From NCBI GenBank assembly GCA_964505065.1, contig CAZDGF010000040.1, forward strand, positions 1-33,081: a DNA stretch of 33,081 bases, written 5' to 3'. The translations under genes and the position numbers were made by a program. The DNA comes from JABMMZ01 sp964505065. Lineage in GTDB: Bacteria > Bacteroidota > Bacteroidia > NS11-12g > UBA955. Positions 25,099 to 33,028 of this stretch are shown here, piece by piece. Within the stretch, counting starts at the first letter, position 1. Every line of letters begins with the position of its first letter. The notes under the pieces were generated by a model. That model worked only from the letters and a program-made list of their open reading frames with translations. It searched no databases and had not been told where the DNA came from.

Positions 25099-25380
25099 AA
25101 GTTTAAAATTAATAATTCAACCACATCACAAGAGCATCTTGAAACTTTGACTTTTGCGCACTACGAATTTGTTCGTGTTCATCCGTTCAATAATGGTAAC
25201 GGTAGGACAGGACGAATTGTGATGAATCTTGTTGCTTTGAAATTTGGTTACAGACCGCTTGAACTTTATCATCGAGAAGGCGACAGCAGAAAAATTTATA
25301 TTGATGCAATGAAGTCGGCAGACAAAGGAAATTTTGAACCCTTAACGACTTTGATTAGTAAAGAAATGACCGCCTTTTAA
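25099..25380 (+). pseudogene. Fic domain C-terminal fragment
   Basis: The frame is open from 25099 to the stop at 25378-25380 and encodes about 93 residues that match the second half of a Fic (AMP-transferase) protein. HLETLTFAHYEFVRVHPFNNGNGRTGR contains the full active-site motif HPFxxGNGRTGR, and IYIDAMKSADKGNFEPLTTLI is the usual C-terminal end. The first half of the fold is missing. The frame begins in the intergenic region without an ATG (only a TTG at 25147), so this is a remnant, not a functional gene. A facing minus-strand ORF may be the other half (see findings). The motif is unmistakable; inactivity is inferred from the truncation. Confidence 0.8.
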
Positions 25381-25536
25381 CTCTTGTTCTTTCAACAATG
25401 ATAAAACAATCTCTTCAACTTTTGACATAGAAACTTGTTGGTTCTCTAACAACATTGTTGAGAAAACAGTATTTGTAAGCACTTGAGCCAAAAAACCTTT
25501 TTCTTTTAGTTGTGGATATTTATCGTAGAATTTCAT
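25342..25536 (-). CDS. Small protein with Fic-inhibitory-helix-like motif
   Basis: The product is 64 residues with an ATG start and a good -7 element 9 bases upstream, so it may be expressed. TVFSTMLLENQQVSMSKVEEIV resembles the inhibitory helix of Fic proteins and their antitoxins, (S/T)xxxE(G/N), followed by the usual V/L-S/T-xx-EV segment. The last 13 residues are encoded antisense to the end of the Fic fragment and look like read-through, so the natural C-terminus is probably lost. It may be a Fic antitoxin (FicA/VbhA-like) or the N-terminal remnant of a class II Fic protein. The family call is inference only. Confidence 0.45.
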   Translation of the reverse strand: MKFYDKYPQLKEKGFLAQVLTNTVFSTMLLENQQVSMSKVEEIVLSLLKEQELKGGHFFTNQSR

Positions 25537-25545
25537 TCTTACTTA

Positions 25546-25553
25546 CAAAGGTA
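25546..25553 (-). promoter_or_regulatory. -7 promoter element of the 64-residue gene
   Basis: TACCTTTG on the minus strand, 9 bases before the ATG at 25536. Confidence 0.45.
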
Positions 25554-25642
25554 AGTTTTATCAGCCACCTTACAAAACTTTTAGCCAACACAATATCACA
25601 AACGCTCAAATCTTTCTTGTGTTTGCTTTTCTCCAATATCTT

Positions 25643-26341
25643 TTACCCCTTAATTCTTACCGTTTTTTGCTCTATCCTTTTTTCGTAATTTGTACCTTCA
25701 AAAATTCTATGCACATATATACCTGGGGTATGAATATGGTTGGGGTCTAATGTGCCTGCGGGTACAAGTTCTTCCACCTCGGCAATGGTAATTTTGCCTG
25801 CCATAGCCATTAGGGGGTTAAAGTTGCGGGCTGTTTCTTTAAATATCAAATTGCCATGGGTATCGCCTTTCCAAGCTTTTACAATGGCATAATCCGCATC
25901 AAAAGCATACTCCATTAAGTAAGTTTTACCATCAAAATCTCTGGTTTCTTTACCTATGGCTACCTCTGTACCCACGCCAGCAGGGGTATATACAACGGGC
26001 ATGCCATAGCCAGCAGCCATACAGCGCGTAGCCAATGTGCCTTGGGGTATCAGTTCTACCTCAAGCTCGCCACTCAATAGCTGACGTTCAAATTCTGCAT
26101 TTTCGCCAACATAGCTCGAAATCATTTTTTTTACTTGTTTGGTTTTAAGCATTAAGCCAATACCAAAATCATCTACTCCTGCATTGTTGCTAATACAGGT
26201 AAGGTTTTTTGTGCCTTGCTGCACAAGGGCTGTTATACAATTTTCTGGAATGCCGCATAAGCCAAAGCCACCAAGCATAAGTACTGCGCCATCTTTTATA
26301 TTTTTTACTGCCTCTTCGGCATTTTTTACAACCTTATTCAT
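25643..26341 (-). CDS. scoA: 3-oxoacid CoA-transferase subunit A
   Basis: This is the small alpha subunit of succinyl-CoA:3-ketoacid CoA-transferase, which moves CoA from succinyl-CoA to acetoacetate or related acids. The 232-residue length is normal. GGFGLCGIPENCI (24-36) is the CoA-transferase family 1 signature. CISNNAGVDDFGIGLML and SYVGENAEFERQLLSGELEVELIPQGTLATRCMAAG follow as in SCOT alpha subunits. The catalytic Glu lies in subunit B, here at 28713-29369 on the opposite strand 2.4 kb away. The -7 element ends 5 bases before the ATG. It is divergent from the saccharopine dehydrogenase-like gene. Confidence 0.95.
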   Translation of the reverse strand: MNKVVKNAEEAVKNIKDGAVLMLGGFGLCGIPENCITALVQQGTKNLTCISNNAGVDDFGIGLMLKTKQVKKMISSYVGENAEFERQLLSGELEVELIPQGTLATRCMAAGYGMPVVYTPAGVGTEVAIGKETRDFDGKTYLMEYAFDADYAIVKAWKGDTHGNLIFKETARNFNPLMAMAGKITIAEVEELVPAGTLDPNHIHTPGIYVHRIFEGTNYEKRIEQKTVRIKG

Positions 26342-26346
26342 AGGGG

Positions 26347-26354
26347 CAAAGTTA
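26347..26354 (-). promoter_or_regulatory. -7 promoter element of scoA
   Basis: TAACTTTG on the minus strand with 5 bases to the ATG; a leaderless mRNA is predicted. Confidence 0.5.
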
Positions 26355-26369
26355 TATTTTTTAGCTAAA

Positions 26370-26377
26370 TATTTTTG
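26370..26377 (+). promoter_or_regulatory. -7 promoter element of the saccharopine dehydrogenase-like gene
   Basis: TATTTTTG on the plus strand, 15 bases before the ATG at 26393. It overlaps the upstream TTG of the open frame, which argues against that longer start. Confidence 0.5.
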
Positions 26378-26392
26378 CGTTGTTTTGCACCC

Positions 26393-27718
26393 ATGAAAAG
26401 TATTGTATTGTTTGGTGCTGGGCGGTCGAGTTTGTATTTAATAGAATACTTACAAAAATGGTGTGTTAAAAATAATTGTAAACTGATAGTATGCGATAAA
26501 GACACGCTTTTTGCGGCTTCTAATACCAAAGAGATAATTAATATAGAATTTAAAGCCATTGATGTTTTTGATATTGAAAAAATTTCTACTTTAATAATGC
26601 AATGCGAGTTGGTGGTATCGCTTTTGCCAGCAACCATGCACTTTCATATTGCCAAACTGTGTTTGCAATACAATAAAAATTTAGCCACTGCCTCCTATAT
26701 TTCGCCCGAAATGCAAACCCTACACGAAGAAGTGGAGGCAAAAGGTTTAATATTTTTAAACGAAATAGGCTTAGACCCCGGTATTGACCATTTAAGTGCC
26801 TTAAAAATATTGGATAAACTAAAGGCAGAAGGGGCAGAAATAAAAAGCTTTGAAAGCTATTGCGGAGGCTTGGTAGCCGATAGTTGCGATAACGATAACC
26901 CATGGAAATATAAATTCAGTTGGAACCCACGAAACGTAATACTAGCAGGGCAGGGCGCACCAGCGCAATACAAAATGGAGGGCAATTTAAAGCTTATACC
27001 ATACCACCAATTATTCAACCATACCAAAACTTTTGAAATACATAATTATGGCACATTGGAGGGCTATCCTAATAGAGATTCATTAAAATATATAGCCTTA
27101 TATGGTTTGCAAAATATAGATACTATGGTAAGAGGCACTTTGCGAAAAACAGGCTACTGCAACGCTTGGCAAGTGTTTGTATCGTTGGGTTTAACAGATG
27201 ACAATGCCATATTAGAATTTGCAGCAGATACCACTATTCATACTTGGTTAAAAAGCTATTTGCCTGCTTCTAATTTAGACCTAAAAACGCAAATAAAAAC
27301 CTATACCCACTGCACCCATTTGGAAATAGAAAAATTGGAATGGTTGGGCTTTTTTACAGATGAAAAACTGCCTATTTGCAAAGGCACAAGTGCGCAAATA
27401 TTAGAAGAATTGTTAAAAATAAAATGGCAATTGCAGGCAGAAGATAAAGATATGGTGGTAATGCTACACCGCATACAATATTTACAAAATGAAACACTTA
27501 GTACTATTTTGAGCAGCCTTATAATAGAGGGCAAAAACAATACGCATACTGCTATGAGCAAAACCGTAGGCTTGCCCTTGGCTATTGCTTGTAAATTAAT
27601 TTTAGAAAACAAAGTATTGGAAAAAGGGGTTTTAGTGCCGCTTACGCCAGAGTTTTACAATCCAGTATTGCAAGAGTTAGAATTGCATGGTATTGCGTTT
27701 AATGAAATAGAATATTAA
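26393..27718 (+). CDS. Saccharopine dehydrogenase family protein
   Basis: This cytoplasmic oxidoreductase of 441 residues has an N-terminal Rossmann fold (SIVLFGAGRSSLYLIEYL; nucleotide loop Gly8-Ala-Gly10-Arg). The typical saccharopine dehydrogenase/reductase core follows: VVSLLPATMHFHIAKLC, ATASYISPEMQTLHEEVEAKG, FLNEIGLDPGIDHLSALKI, FESYCGGLVAD. It resembles the glutamate-forming (LYS9-type) enzyme of lysine metabolism more than the lysine-forming one. The ATG at 26393 is preferred to the TTG six codons upstream, since the -7 element overlaps that TTG. It is divergent from scoA. The family is firm; the substrate is inferred. Confidence 0.88.
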   Translation: MKSIVLFGAGRSSLYLIEYLQKWCVKNNCKLIVCDKDTLFAASNTKEIINIEFKAIDVFDIEKISTLIMQCELVVSLLPATMHFHIAKLCLQYNKNLATASYISPEMQTLHEEVEAKGLIFLNEIGLDPGIDHLSALKILDKLKAEGAEIKSFESYCGGLVADSCDNDNPWKYKFSWNPRNVILAGQGAPAQYKMEGNLKLIPYHQLFNHTKTFEIHNYGTLEGYPNRDSLKYIALYGLQNIDTMVRGTLRKTGYCNAWQVFVSLGLTDDNAILEFAADTTIHTWLKSYLPASNLDLKTQIKTYTHCTHLEIEKLEWLGFFTDEKLPICKGTSAQILEELLKIKWQLQAEDKDMVVMLHRIQYLQNETLSTILSSLIIEGKNNTHTAMSKTVGLPLAIACKLILENKVLEKGVLVPLTPEFYNPVLQELELHGIAFNEIEY

Positions 27719-27861
27719 AAAATACTGTAATACTGAACCAAAAATACGATTATAAACTTCTTTCTATAATGTATTAACTTATCAAGTTTTGCTTTTGTTG
27801 GCAATAAAACCAAAAACGGCTAAAAATAAAAAACATTGATAAATTAAAAAATCCTAAAATA

Positions 27862-28197
27862 CTACGCCTGCCCTGTCATGCCGCCAAAATTTATTGGAAA
27901 AGCAGTGCCGCTGCCACCATTTTCAATATCTATATCGCCAAAATTGGCTTCAAATTTTTGCATATTATCGCCCAAGGCAAATAATAATCTTTTGGCATGC
28001 TGCGGTGTCATAATAATGCGGCTTTTTACTTTGCCCTTGGGCACACCAGGCAATATGCGCACAAAATCTAATATAAACTCGGCATTGCTATGGGTAATAA
28101 TGGCTAAATTACTATAAGTACCTTCGGCTATTTCTTCGGTAAGTTCTATATCTATTGGTTGCTCAATGGGTTCGTTGTTGTTATTGTTGTTGCTCAT
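27862..28197 (-). CDS. DUF3467 domain protein
   Basis: This 111-residue cytoplasmic protein begins with an Asn-rich stretch and then the DUF3467 fold. Its hallmarks are YSNLAIITHSNAEFILDFVRILPGVPKGKVKSRIIMTPQHAKRLLFALGDNMQKFEANFG. The C-terminus is Gly-rich. The role of the family is unknown. A possible -7 element lies 23 bases upstream of the ATG. It converges on the saccharopine dehydrogenase-like gene and diverges from the DUF4920 gene. Confidence 0.9.
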   Translation of the reverse strand: MSNNNNNNEPIEQPIDIELTEEIAEGTYSNLAIITHSNAEFILDFVRILPGVPKGKVKSRIIMTPQHAKRLLFALGDNMQKFEANFGDIDIENGGSGTAFPINFGGMTGQA

Positions 28198-28220
28198 TTA
28201 TGTTTATTAATTTAGAATTT

Positions 28221-28228
28221 CAAAAGTA
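28221..28228 (-). promoter_or_regulatory. -7 promoter element of the DUF3467 gene
   Basis: TACTTTTG on the minus strand, 23 bases before the ATG at 28197. Confidence 0.45.
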
Positions 28229-28279
28229 TAGATTTTTTATTAATTATGATAATTAAAACTACAAAAGGAATAAAATTAG

Positions 28280-28287
28280 TACATTTG
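28280..28287 (+). promoter_or_regulatory. -7 promoter element of the DUF4920 gene
   Basis: TACATTTG on the plus strand with 4 bases to the ATG at 28292; it places the true start of the DUF4920 gene at that ATG, ahead of the frameshift. Confidence 0.5.
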
Positions 28288-28291
28288 CCTA

Positions 28292-28664
28292 ATGAAAAAA
28301 TTAAGCCATCAGTATTGTTTTATTAAATGCGTGCAGCAATAGTGCAAAAAACGAAGTGGCTACGGGCACATTTGGTGCAAAATTTGAAATTAAAAACACC
28401 CTGCCGCTTGCCGATGCTCTAATAGCTTACAACGCTGGTAAAGACACTATATACACCATTGCAGGAAATATAGAAAATGTATGTCAACACGAAGGCTGTT
28501 GGATAAGTTTAAAAAATGGCGACAATGAATTTTATATTAACAATGGCGAAACTTTTAAAATGCCCAAAACAGCAAAAGGCAAAAAGGCAAGCGCCATTGG
28601 CAAATTTATAAAAAACGATAAAGGCGAAATTAGTTTTGAAACTACAGGCGTGGTTATAGAATAA
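28292..28664 (+). pseudogene. DUF4920 lipoprotein gene with frameshift in the signal peptide
   Basis: The DUF4920 domain is encoded in frame from 28305 to 28664: GTFGAKFEIKNTLPLADAL, IAGNIENVCQHEGCWISLKNGDNEFYI and KASAIGKFIKNDKGEISFETTGVVIE match the family, including the VCxxxGCW motif. The signal peptide is AISIVLLNACSNSAKNE, with an LLNAC lipobox. The only suitable start, ATG AAA AAA TTA (28292-28303), is one base out of frame with it. Removing one A at 28303-28304 gives MKKLAISIVLLNAC, a standard lipoprotein leader with a -7 element 4 bases upstream. Either a recent frameshift or a sequence error; otherwise translation would start at the GTG at 28356 and lose the leader. Confidence 0.75.
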
Positions 28665-28712
28665 TAGATTTCTTTTTTTAGCCTAAAAACACTTGTTTTG
28701 CACCTATAAATT

Positions 28713-29369
28713 ATGCTAACTAAAGAACAAATAGCCAAACGTATAGCTCAAGAATTGAAAGACGGATTTTATGTCAATTTAGGCATAGGCATTCCTACAT
28801 TGGTAGCCAATTATATTCCAGAAGGTGTGGAGGTTGTGCTGCAATCGGAAAATGGCTTATTGGGTATGGGTCCATTTCCTTTTGAGGGGCAGGAGAATGC
28901 AGATTTGATAAATGCAGGCAAGCAAACTATAACTACTGTGGCAGGTTCGGCTTTTTTTGATAGTGCTATGAGTTTTGGTATGATAAGGGCAGGCAAGGTA
29001 GATTTAACTGTGCTTGGGGCTATGGAGGTGAACGATAGAGGCGATATTGCCAATTGGAAAATACCTGGCAAAATGGTGAAAGGTATGGGTGGGGCTATGG
29101 ATTTGGTGGCAAGTGCTAAAAATATAATTGTGGCTATGCAGCATGTAAATAAAGCTGGCGAAAGCAAGCTATTAAAAGAATGTAGCCTACCTATTACAGG
29201 CATAGGCTGTGTTAAAAAAGTAGTTACAGAATTGGGTGTTTTTAATATAAATGAAAATGGCTTTGAACTGATAGAAATAGCCCCAAATATAACAGTAGAT
29301 GAAGTAAAAGCCAAAACTGAAGGGCGATTGGTTGTAAGTGAGCATTTGATAACAATGCCCCTTAACTAA
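28713..29369 (+). CDS. scoB: 3-oxoacid CoA-transferase subunit B
   Basis: This beta subunit of succinyl-CoA:3-ketoacid CoA-transferase has 218 residues. It carries the catalytic Glu46 in VVLQSENGLLGMGPFP, with the preceding GIPTLVANYIPEGVEV and the following DSAMSFGMIRAGKVDLTVLGAMEVND and IPGKMVKGMGGAMDLV. All SCOT beta motifs are intact. It works as a heteromer with scoA at 25643-26341, from which it is separated by three other genes and on the opposite strand, unlike the usual adjacent scoAB operon. No exact -7 element was seen (TTGTTTTG lies upstream). Its last bases overlap a small convergent ORF. Confidence 0.96.
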   Translation: MLTKEQIAKRIAQELKDGFYVNLGIGIPTLVANYIPEGVEVVLQSENGLLGMGPFPFEGQENADLINAGKQTITTVAGSAFFDSAMSFGMIRAGKVDLTVLGAMEVNDRGDIANWKIPGKMVKGMGGAMDLVASAKNIIVAMQHVNKAGESKLLKECSLPITGIGCVKKVVTELGVFNINENGFELIEIAPNITVDEVKAKTEGRLVVSEHLITMPLN

Positions 29370-29473
29370 GTTTTACGTTTGGTAAGCCAGTAGCCTACCA
29401 CTAAAAAAAAGCCTAAAACAATAAAAAACATACGCAACAATTTTTTTCCAATAAACAATTTATTCTTATTCAT
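29366..29473 (-). CDS. Small single-span membrane protein
   Basis: An ATG at 29473 opens a 35-codon frame encoding a Lys/Arg-rich front (MNKNKLFIGKKLLR), one hydrophobic helix (MFFIVLGFFLVVGYWL) and a basic end (TKRKT). This is the layout of a real small membrane protein. It overlaps the end of scoB by 4 bases, convergently. The frame stays open further upstream, but the extension lacks sensible composition. No promoter element was found and the function is unknown. Confidence 0.4.
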   Translation of the reverse strand: MNKNKLFIGKKLLRMFFIVLGFFLVVGYWLTKRKT

Positions 29474-29575
29474 AATTATACAGACTACTTTATTAACTTT
29501 AAGTACAATAAAATAGTATGCAGCCCTTTGTTTTTTACTGAAATATGACAAATAGCGGTTTTAGTAGAATATAAA

Positions 29576-29729
29576 TTAACCCAAATTCAGCAATAGCATT
29601 GCTGAATCGAATAACAAATTGCAAATCATGTTTTTACAAAACATAATTGCAATTTTTAAATCGGGGTTAATCCCAACTAAATCAAATAGTTCAATTTTTC
29701 AAATTTCCTATTGATTAATTTGGGATTAA
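29576..29729 (+). repeat. Bipartite palindromic repeat, copy C (complete)
   Basis: It has the same two-palindrome build as copy B: left unit 29576-29670 (TTAACCC...GGGGTTAA), right unit 29667-29729 (TTAATCCC...GGGATTAA). It differs from copy B in one hairpin loop base, one linker base, a bulge and a compensatory pair in the last stem (A29693/T29705 for G5884/C5896). The stop codon of the TonB-dependent receptor lies in its terminal TTAA. Confidence 0.93.
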
Positions 29730-32248
29730 AACTTACCTACCAATTTTATATTCAATCTTCTGCCTGTTAAATAATTGGGTACGCCATAGGTTTGATTCTG
29801 AAAATCTTTAACCCAAATATAGCCAATAATATTATTTATCTGCAATAAATTATACACATCTACCCCAAGCCAAAGGCTTTGCAGGCTGTTTTTACCTTCG
29901 TGCTTTTTAGCATAATTAATTTGTTTTGCACTTTTGCCACCCAATAACACCTTGCTAAAACCTATATCAACTCTGCGATATGGCGGTATGCGATATAATT
30001 CTTTATAACGAGCAGCACCTGTTAAATAATATGGCAATGCCGAACCAAAATTCAACAACAGGTGCATTCTATAATCAGGATTTTTGTTCAACTCATCTTG
30101 AAAAAATATTGAGGCACTCACTCTTCTATCCGTTGGACGTCTTAAACTATCAGATTCTTTAAGTACACCATTTTCTATATATCTAATTTTCTCTGTTGTT
30201 CTTAAAATACTAACACTTGCCCAGCTTTCTATATCTTTTATAAATTCGCCATTTAGCCTAAAATCTGTACCTGCGGCATAGCCTCTTGCACTATTTTCGG
30301 CATAATAGCGTATTCTAATATTATCTACAACAAAAGGTACTAAATAATCCAATTGTTTAAAATAACCCTCGGCAGAAAACTTAAACGGACGACCAAATTT
30401 TTTAAAACTAACCTCGTAGCCTCCCACATAATGAATACTTCTTTGGGCTTTTAACTGGGTATTTATATTGCCATTAAAAGCTCGCATTTCTCTATAAAAT
30501 GGGGCTTGGTAATAATAGCCAAAAGCAAATTTTAATAACACTAAATTTCTTTTTAAACTATCAAAGTTTTTAGTTGTATCTCTTAATAATTGTCCATTGA
30601 AACGTTTATTTGGCTCAAAGTAAAATTGTGCTCTTGGCGAAAGTAAAGTTTGATTATTTAAACTAACATCTAATACCCTTGCTCCTACGGTTAAATTACC
30701 TTGATTATACTTGCCTACACCCTGTTGATATTGCAAAAAAGCACTTGTTTTATGGTTTACAATATTGGCTTTAGATTTAATGTATTCGCTTAAATATAAA
30801 TTTTTACCGCTTTGCCCAAATGGATTGATATTATAATCACTGCTATCCGAATATTTCCATTCTTTAAATCTGTCTTGTATTTGCTCAATTTGATATTTTG
30901 CGCCCCAAAGTAAGCGGGCTTGGTGGCGGTTAATTTTTAATTTTGTATAGCCTTGGTGGGCAATATTGGCTACTTTAAAATACAAATCGTTGCGGGCATG
31001 GTTAATAAAATAGCCAAAGCCAAGCAAAGTTTTAGCATCGCCAAAACTACTCGAACCCAAATTGTTATCTACCTCTTTTATATCATATTTTCCCTGAATA
31101 TCATAATGTTCGCTTTCTTGCGAAATATAACCACTTGCTATAAATTTTAGTTCTGTTTTTTTGGTATTATAAATATAGCTTAAGCCAGCCATGTTGCTGT
31201 TATAATCCATTATTTCTTGCCCTTCAAAATTAATATTTAATCGCAAAGCAGTAGTTAATGTACCAAAAGTAGTTTGTTGAAATTCTGGCTCAAAGCGGTA
31301 TCTATTTTGGGCTAAATTTAGCAATAATTCAAGCCTATTTCTATGGTTGATATAATAGGTAAATAAAGATTGAAAATCGCCAAAACGAGATTTATAAAGC
31401 CCTACTGCATCTAAAGAGTTTAATACATTTTTTAAGCCTCTGTACCTTGCTCCTATTAAGTATGTAAATTTTGTTTTTTTTAAATCTATTCCAATCTGTC
31501 TTTTTTTAGCCACGCCTTCTATAAACAAAGAGCCACCTAACAAGCCTGCTTGCGCTCCAATACTAAATTTTTCTGGCGTTCTATAATTTACATCTAAAAC
31601 CGAAGAAAGTTTATCGCCATACTTAGCCTCATATCCACCTGCCGAAAACTCCAAACTGCTAACCATATCGCCATTTATAAAACTTAAACCCTCTTGCTGT
31701 CCGCTACTTATTAATTGTGGGCGATACACTTCTATATCGTTTACATAAATTAAATTTTCATCATAGCTACCGCCCCGCACATTGTATTGAGAGCTTAACT
31801 CGTTGCCACTGCTAACGCCAGCTAAGGTTTTAATTATATCATTAAAGTCGCCCGAAACGCTTGGTGTAGTTGCCAATGGCTTTATTTTAATTGTTACAGT
31901 ACCATCGTTGTTATTTCTATTTTTTACAATGGCTTCTTGTACAAATTCGCCTTTTTTTAACAAAGAAATATTAATTTCAAATTGCTCATTGTCAAGCCTT
32001 GGAATACTGATGGTTTTGGTTTCAAAAGCGTATAGTTGTAAAACAATTTTATTGTTTTTACCCTCTATGTATGCAATTTTAAAACGTCCTTCATTATCGC
32101 TTTTATAGCTTGTATTATTGGCTAAATATTTAATTTCAACATTGCTTAATACACTGTCATTTTTATCGGTTATTTTTCCTAAAATAATGCTTTGGGCAAA
32201 TACTATTTTGCTTGTAAAAAATAAAATGAATAAAGCTAGTGTTTTCAA
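29726..32248 (-). CDS. TonB-dependent receptor with carboxypeptidase-like regulatory domain
   Basis: This outer-membrane receptor has a signal peptide ending near residue 19 (LFILFFTSKIVFAQS). A CarboxypepD_reg-like N-terminal domain follows (about 20-105; ILGKITDKNDSVLSNVEIKY, GRFKIAYIEG). The plug domain (about 120-230; DIIKTLAGVSSGNELSSQYNVRGGSYDENLIYVNDIEVYRP) and a 22-stranded barrel complete it, ending in Phe (INIKLVGKF pattern). It is an active importer of an unknown large substrate, energised by TonB. No SusD partner is present, so it is not a standard Sus pair. The start is a TTG (KTLALFILFF); no ATG is available. The stop codon sits in repeat copy C. Confidence 0.88.
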   Translation of the reverse strand: MKTLALFILFFTSKIVFAQSIILGKITDKNDSVLSNVEIKYLANNTSYKSDNEGRFKIAYIEGKNNKIVLQLYAFETKTISIPRLDNEQFEINISLLKKGEFVQEAIVKNRNNNDGTVTIKIKPLATTPSVSGDFNDIIKTLAGVSSGNELSSQYNVRGGSYDENLIYVNDIEVYRPQLISSGQQEGLSFINGDMVSSLEFSAGGYEAKYGDKLSSVLDVNYRTPEKFSIGAQAGLLGGSLFIEGVAKKRQIGIDLKKTKFTYLIGARYRGLKNVLNSLDAVGLYKSRFGDFQSLFTYYINHRNRLELLLNLAQNRYRFEPEFQQTTFGTLTTALRLNINFEGQEIMDYNSNMAGLSYIYNTKKTELKFIASGYISQESEHYDIQGKYDIKEVDNNLGSSSFGDAKTLLGFGYFINHARNDLYFKVANIAHQGYTKLKINRHQARLLWGAKYQIEQIQDRFKEWKYSDSSDYNINPFGQSGKNLYLSEYIKSKANIVNHKTSAFLQYQQGVGKYNQGNLTVGARVLDVSLNNQTLLSPRAQFYFEPNKRFNGQLLRDTTKNFDSLKRNLVLLKFAFGYYYQAPFYREMRAFNGNINTQLKAQRSIHYVGGYEVSFKKFGRPFKFSAEGYFKQLDYLVPFVVDNIRIRYYAENSARGYAAGTDFRLNGEFIKDIESWASVSILRTTEKIRYIENGVLKESDSLRRPTDRRVSASIFFQDELNKNPDYRMHLLLNFGSALPYYLTGAARYKELYRIPPYRRVDIGFSKVLLGGKSAKQINYAKKHEGKNSLQSLWLGVDVYNLLQINNIIGYIWVKDFQNQTYGVPNYLTGRRLNIKLVGKF

Positions 32249-32292
32249 ATAAATAAATTGAATAATGAGTGTTTAACGCAAAAAAGCAGCAA

Positions 32293-32940
32293 TTATTGTT
32301 TAAGTTGAGAAATTATTGCACTTGGATTTTCGGCACTAAACACGGTATTGCCTGCCACAAGTACTGTTGCGCCAGTATCTATTAATTTTTTATAATTATT
32401 TAGGGTAACACCACCATCTATTTCTATGTCAAAATTTATATTTTGAGTAGCTTGTAAATGTTTAAGTTGTTCAATTTTTTTGTATGTATTTTCTATAAAC
32501 GATTGCCCACCAAAACCAGGGTTTACACTCATTAAACATACCAAATCTAAATCGCCCAAAACATCTGCCAACAATTGCACATTGGTGTGCGGATTAAGAG
32601 CAACACCTGCTTTCATACCAGCTGCTTTTATGGCTTGAATACTGCGGTGCAAATGCGTACAAGCCTCCAAATGAACCGTAAGAATAGCTGCACCAGCTTC
32701 GGCAAATTTGGTTATATATCTATCAGGTTCTACAATCATTAAATGTACATCAAGCGGCTTGGTTGCCAATTGTTTTAGGGGTGTCATTACACTAAAACCA
32801 AAAGAAATATTGGGCACAAAAACGCCATCCATAATATCTACATGAAACCAATCTGCTTGGCTTTGGTTTATCATTTCAATATCTTTTTGCAAATTGCCAA
32901 AATTGGCAGATAAAACACTTGGAGCTATTTTATAAGACAT
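32293..32940 (-). CDS. rpe: Ribulose-phosphate 3-epimerase
   Basis: This TIM-barrel enzyme interconverts ribulose 5-phosphate and xylulose 5-phosphate in the pentose phosphate pathway. It has 215 residues, the normal length. The catalytic and metal residues are present in WFHVDIMDGVFVPNISFG (His33, Asp35), PLDVHLMIVEPDRY (His65), LMSVNPGFGGQSFI and FDIEIDGGVTLNN (second catalytic Asp). It lies just upstream of the receptor gene on the same strand, with 44 bases between them, so they may share a transcript. Repeat copy D lies about 90 bases upstream. Confidence 0.97.
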   Translation of the reverse strand: MSYKIAPSVLSANFGNLQKDIEMINQSQADWFHVDIMDGVFVPNISFGFSVMTPLKQLATKPLDVHLMIVEPDRYITKFAEAGAAILTVHLEACTHLHRSIQAIKAAGMKAGVALNPHTNVQLLADVLGDLDLVCLMSVNPGFGGQSFIENTYKKIEQLKHLQATQNINFDIEIDGGVTLNNYKKLIDTGATVLVAGNTVFSAENPSAIISQLKQ

Positions 32941-33028
32941 GCTGCGAAGATAATTTATTTTTTTACATCAGCCTATGTTTAACATAAGTGCAAAAAAATA
33001 ATTTCTACTTTAAAAAAATAGATTTTTA

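Noticed and set aside
28811..29314. 167-codon minus-strand ORF inside scoB
   Set aside because: It is antisense to a gene with all catalytic motifs; no independent support.
5767..29729. Possible CRISPR or integron-type array from the recurring repeats
   Set aside because: Copies are tens of kilobases apart, internally palindromic and without regular spacers, and no cas or integrase gene is present.
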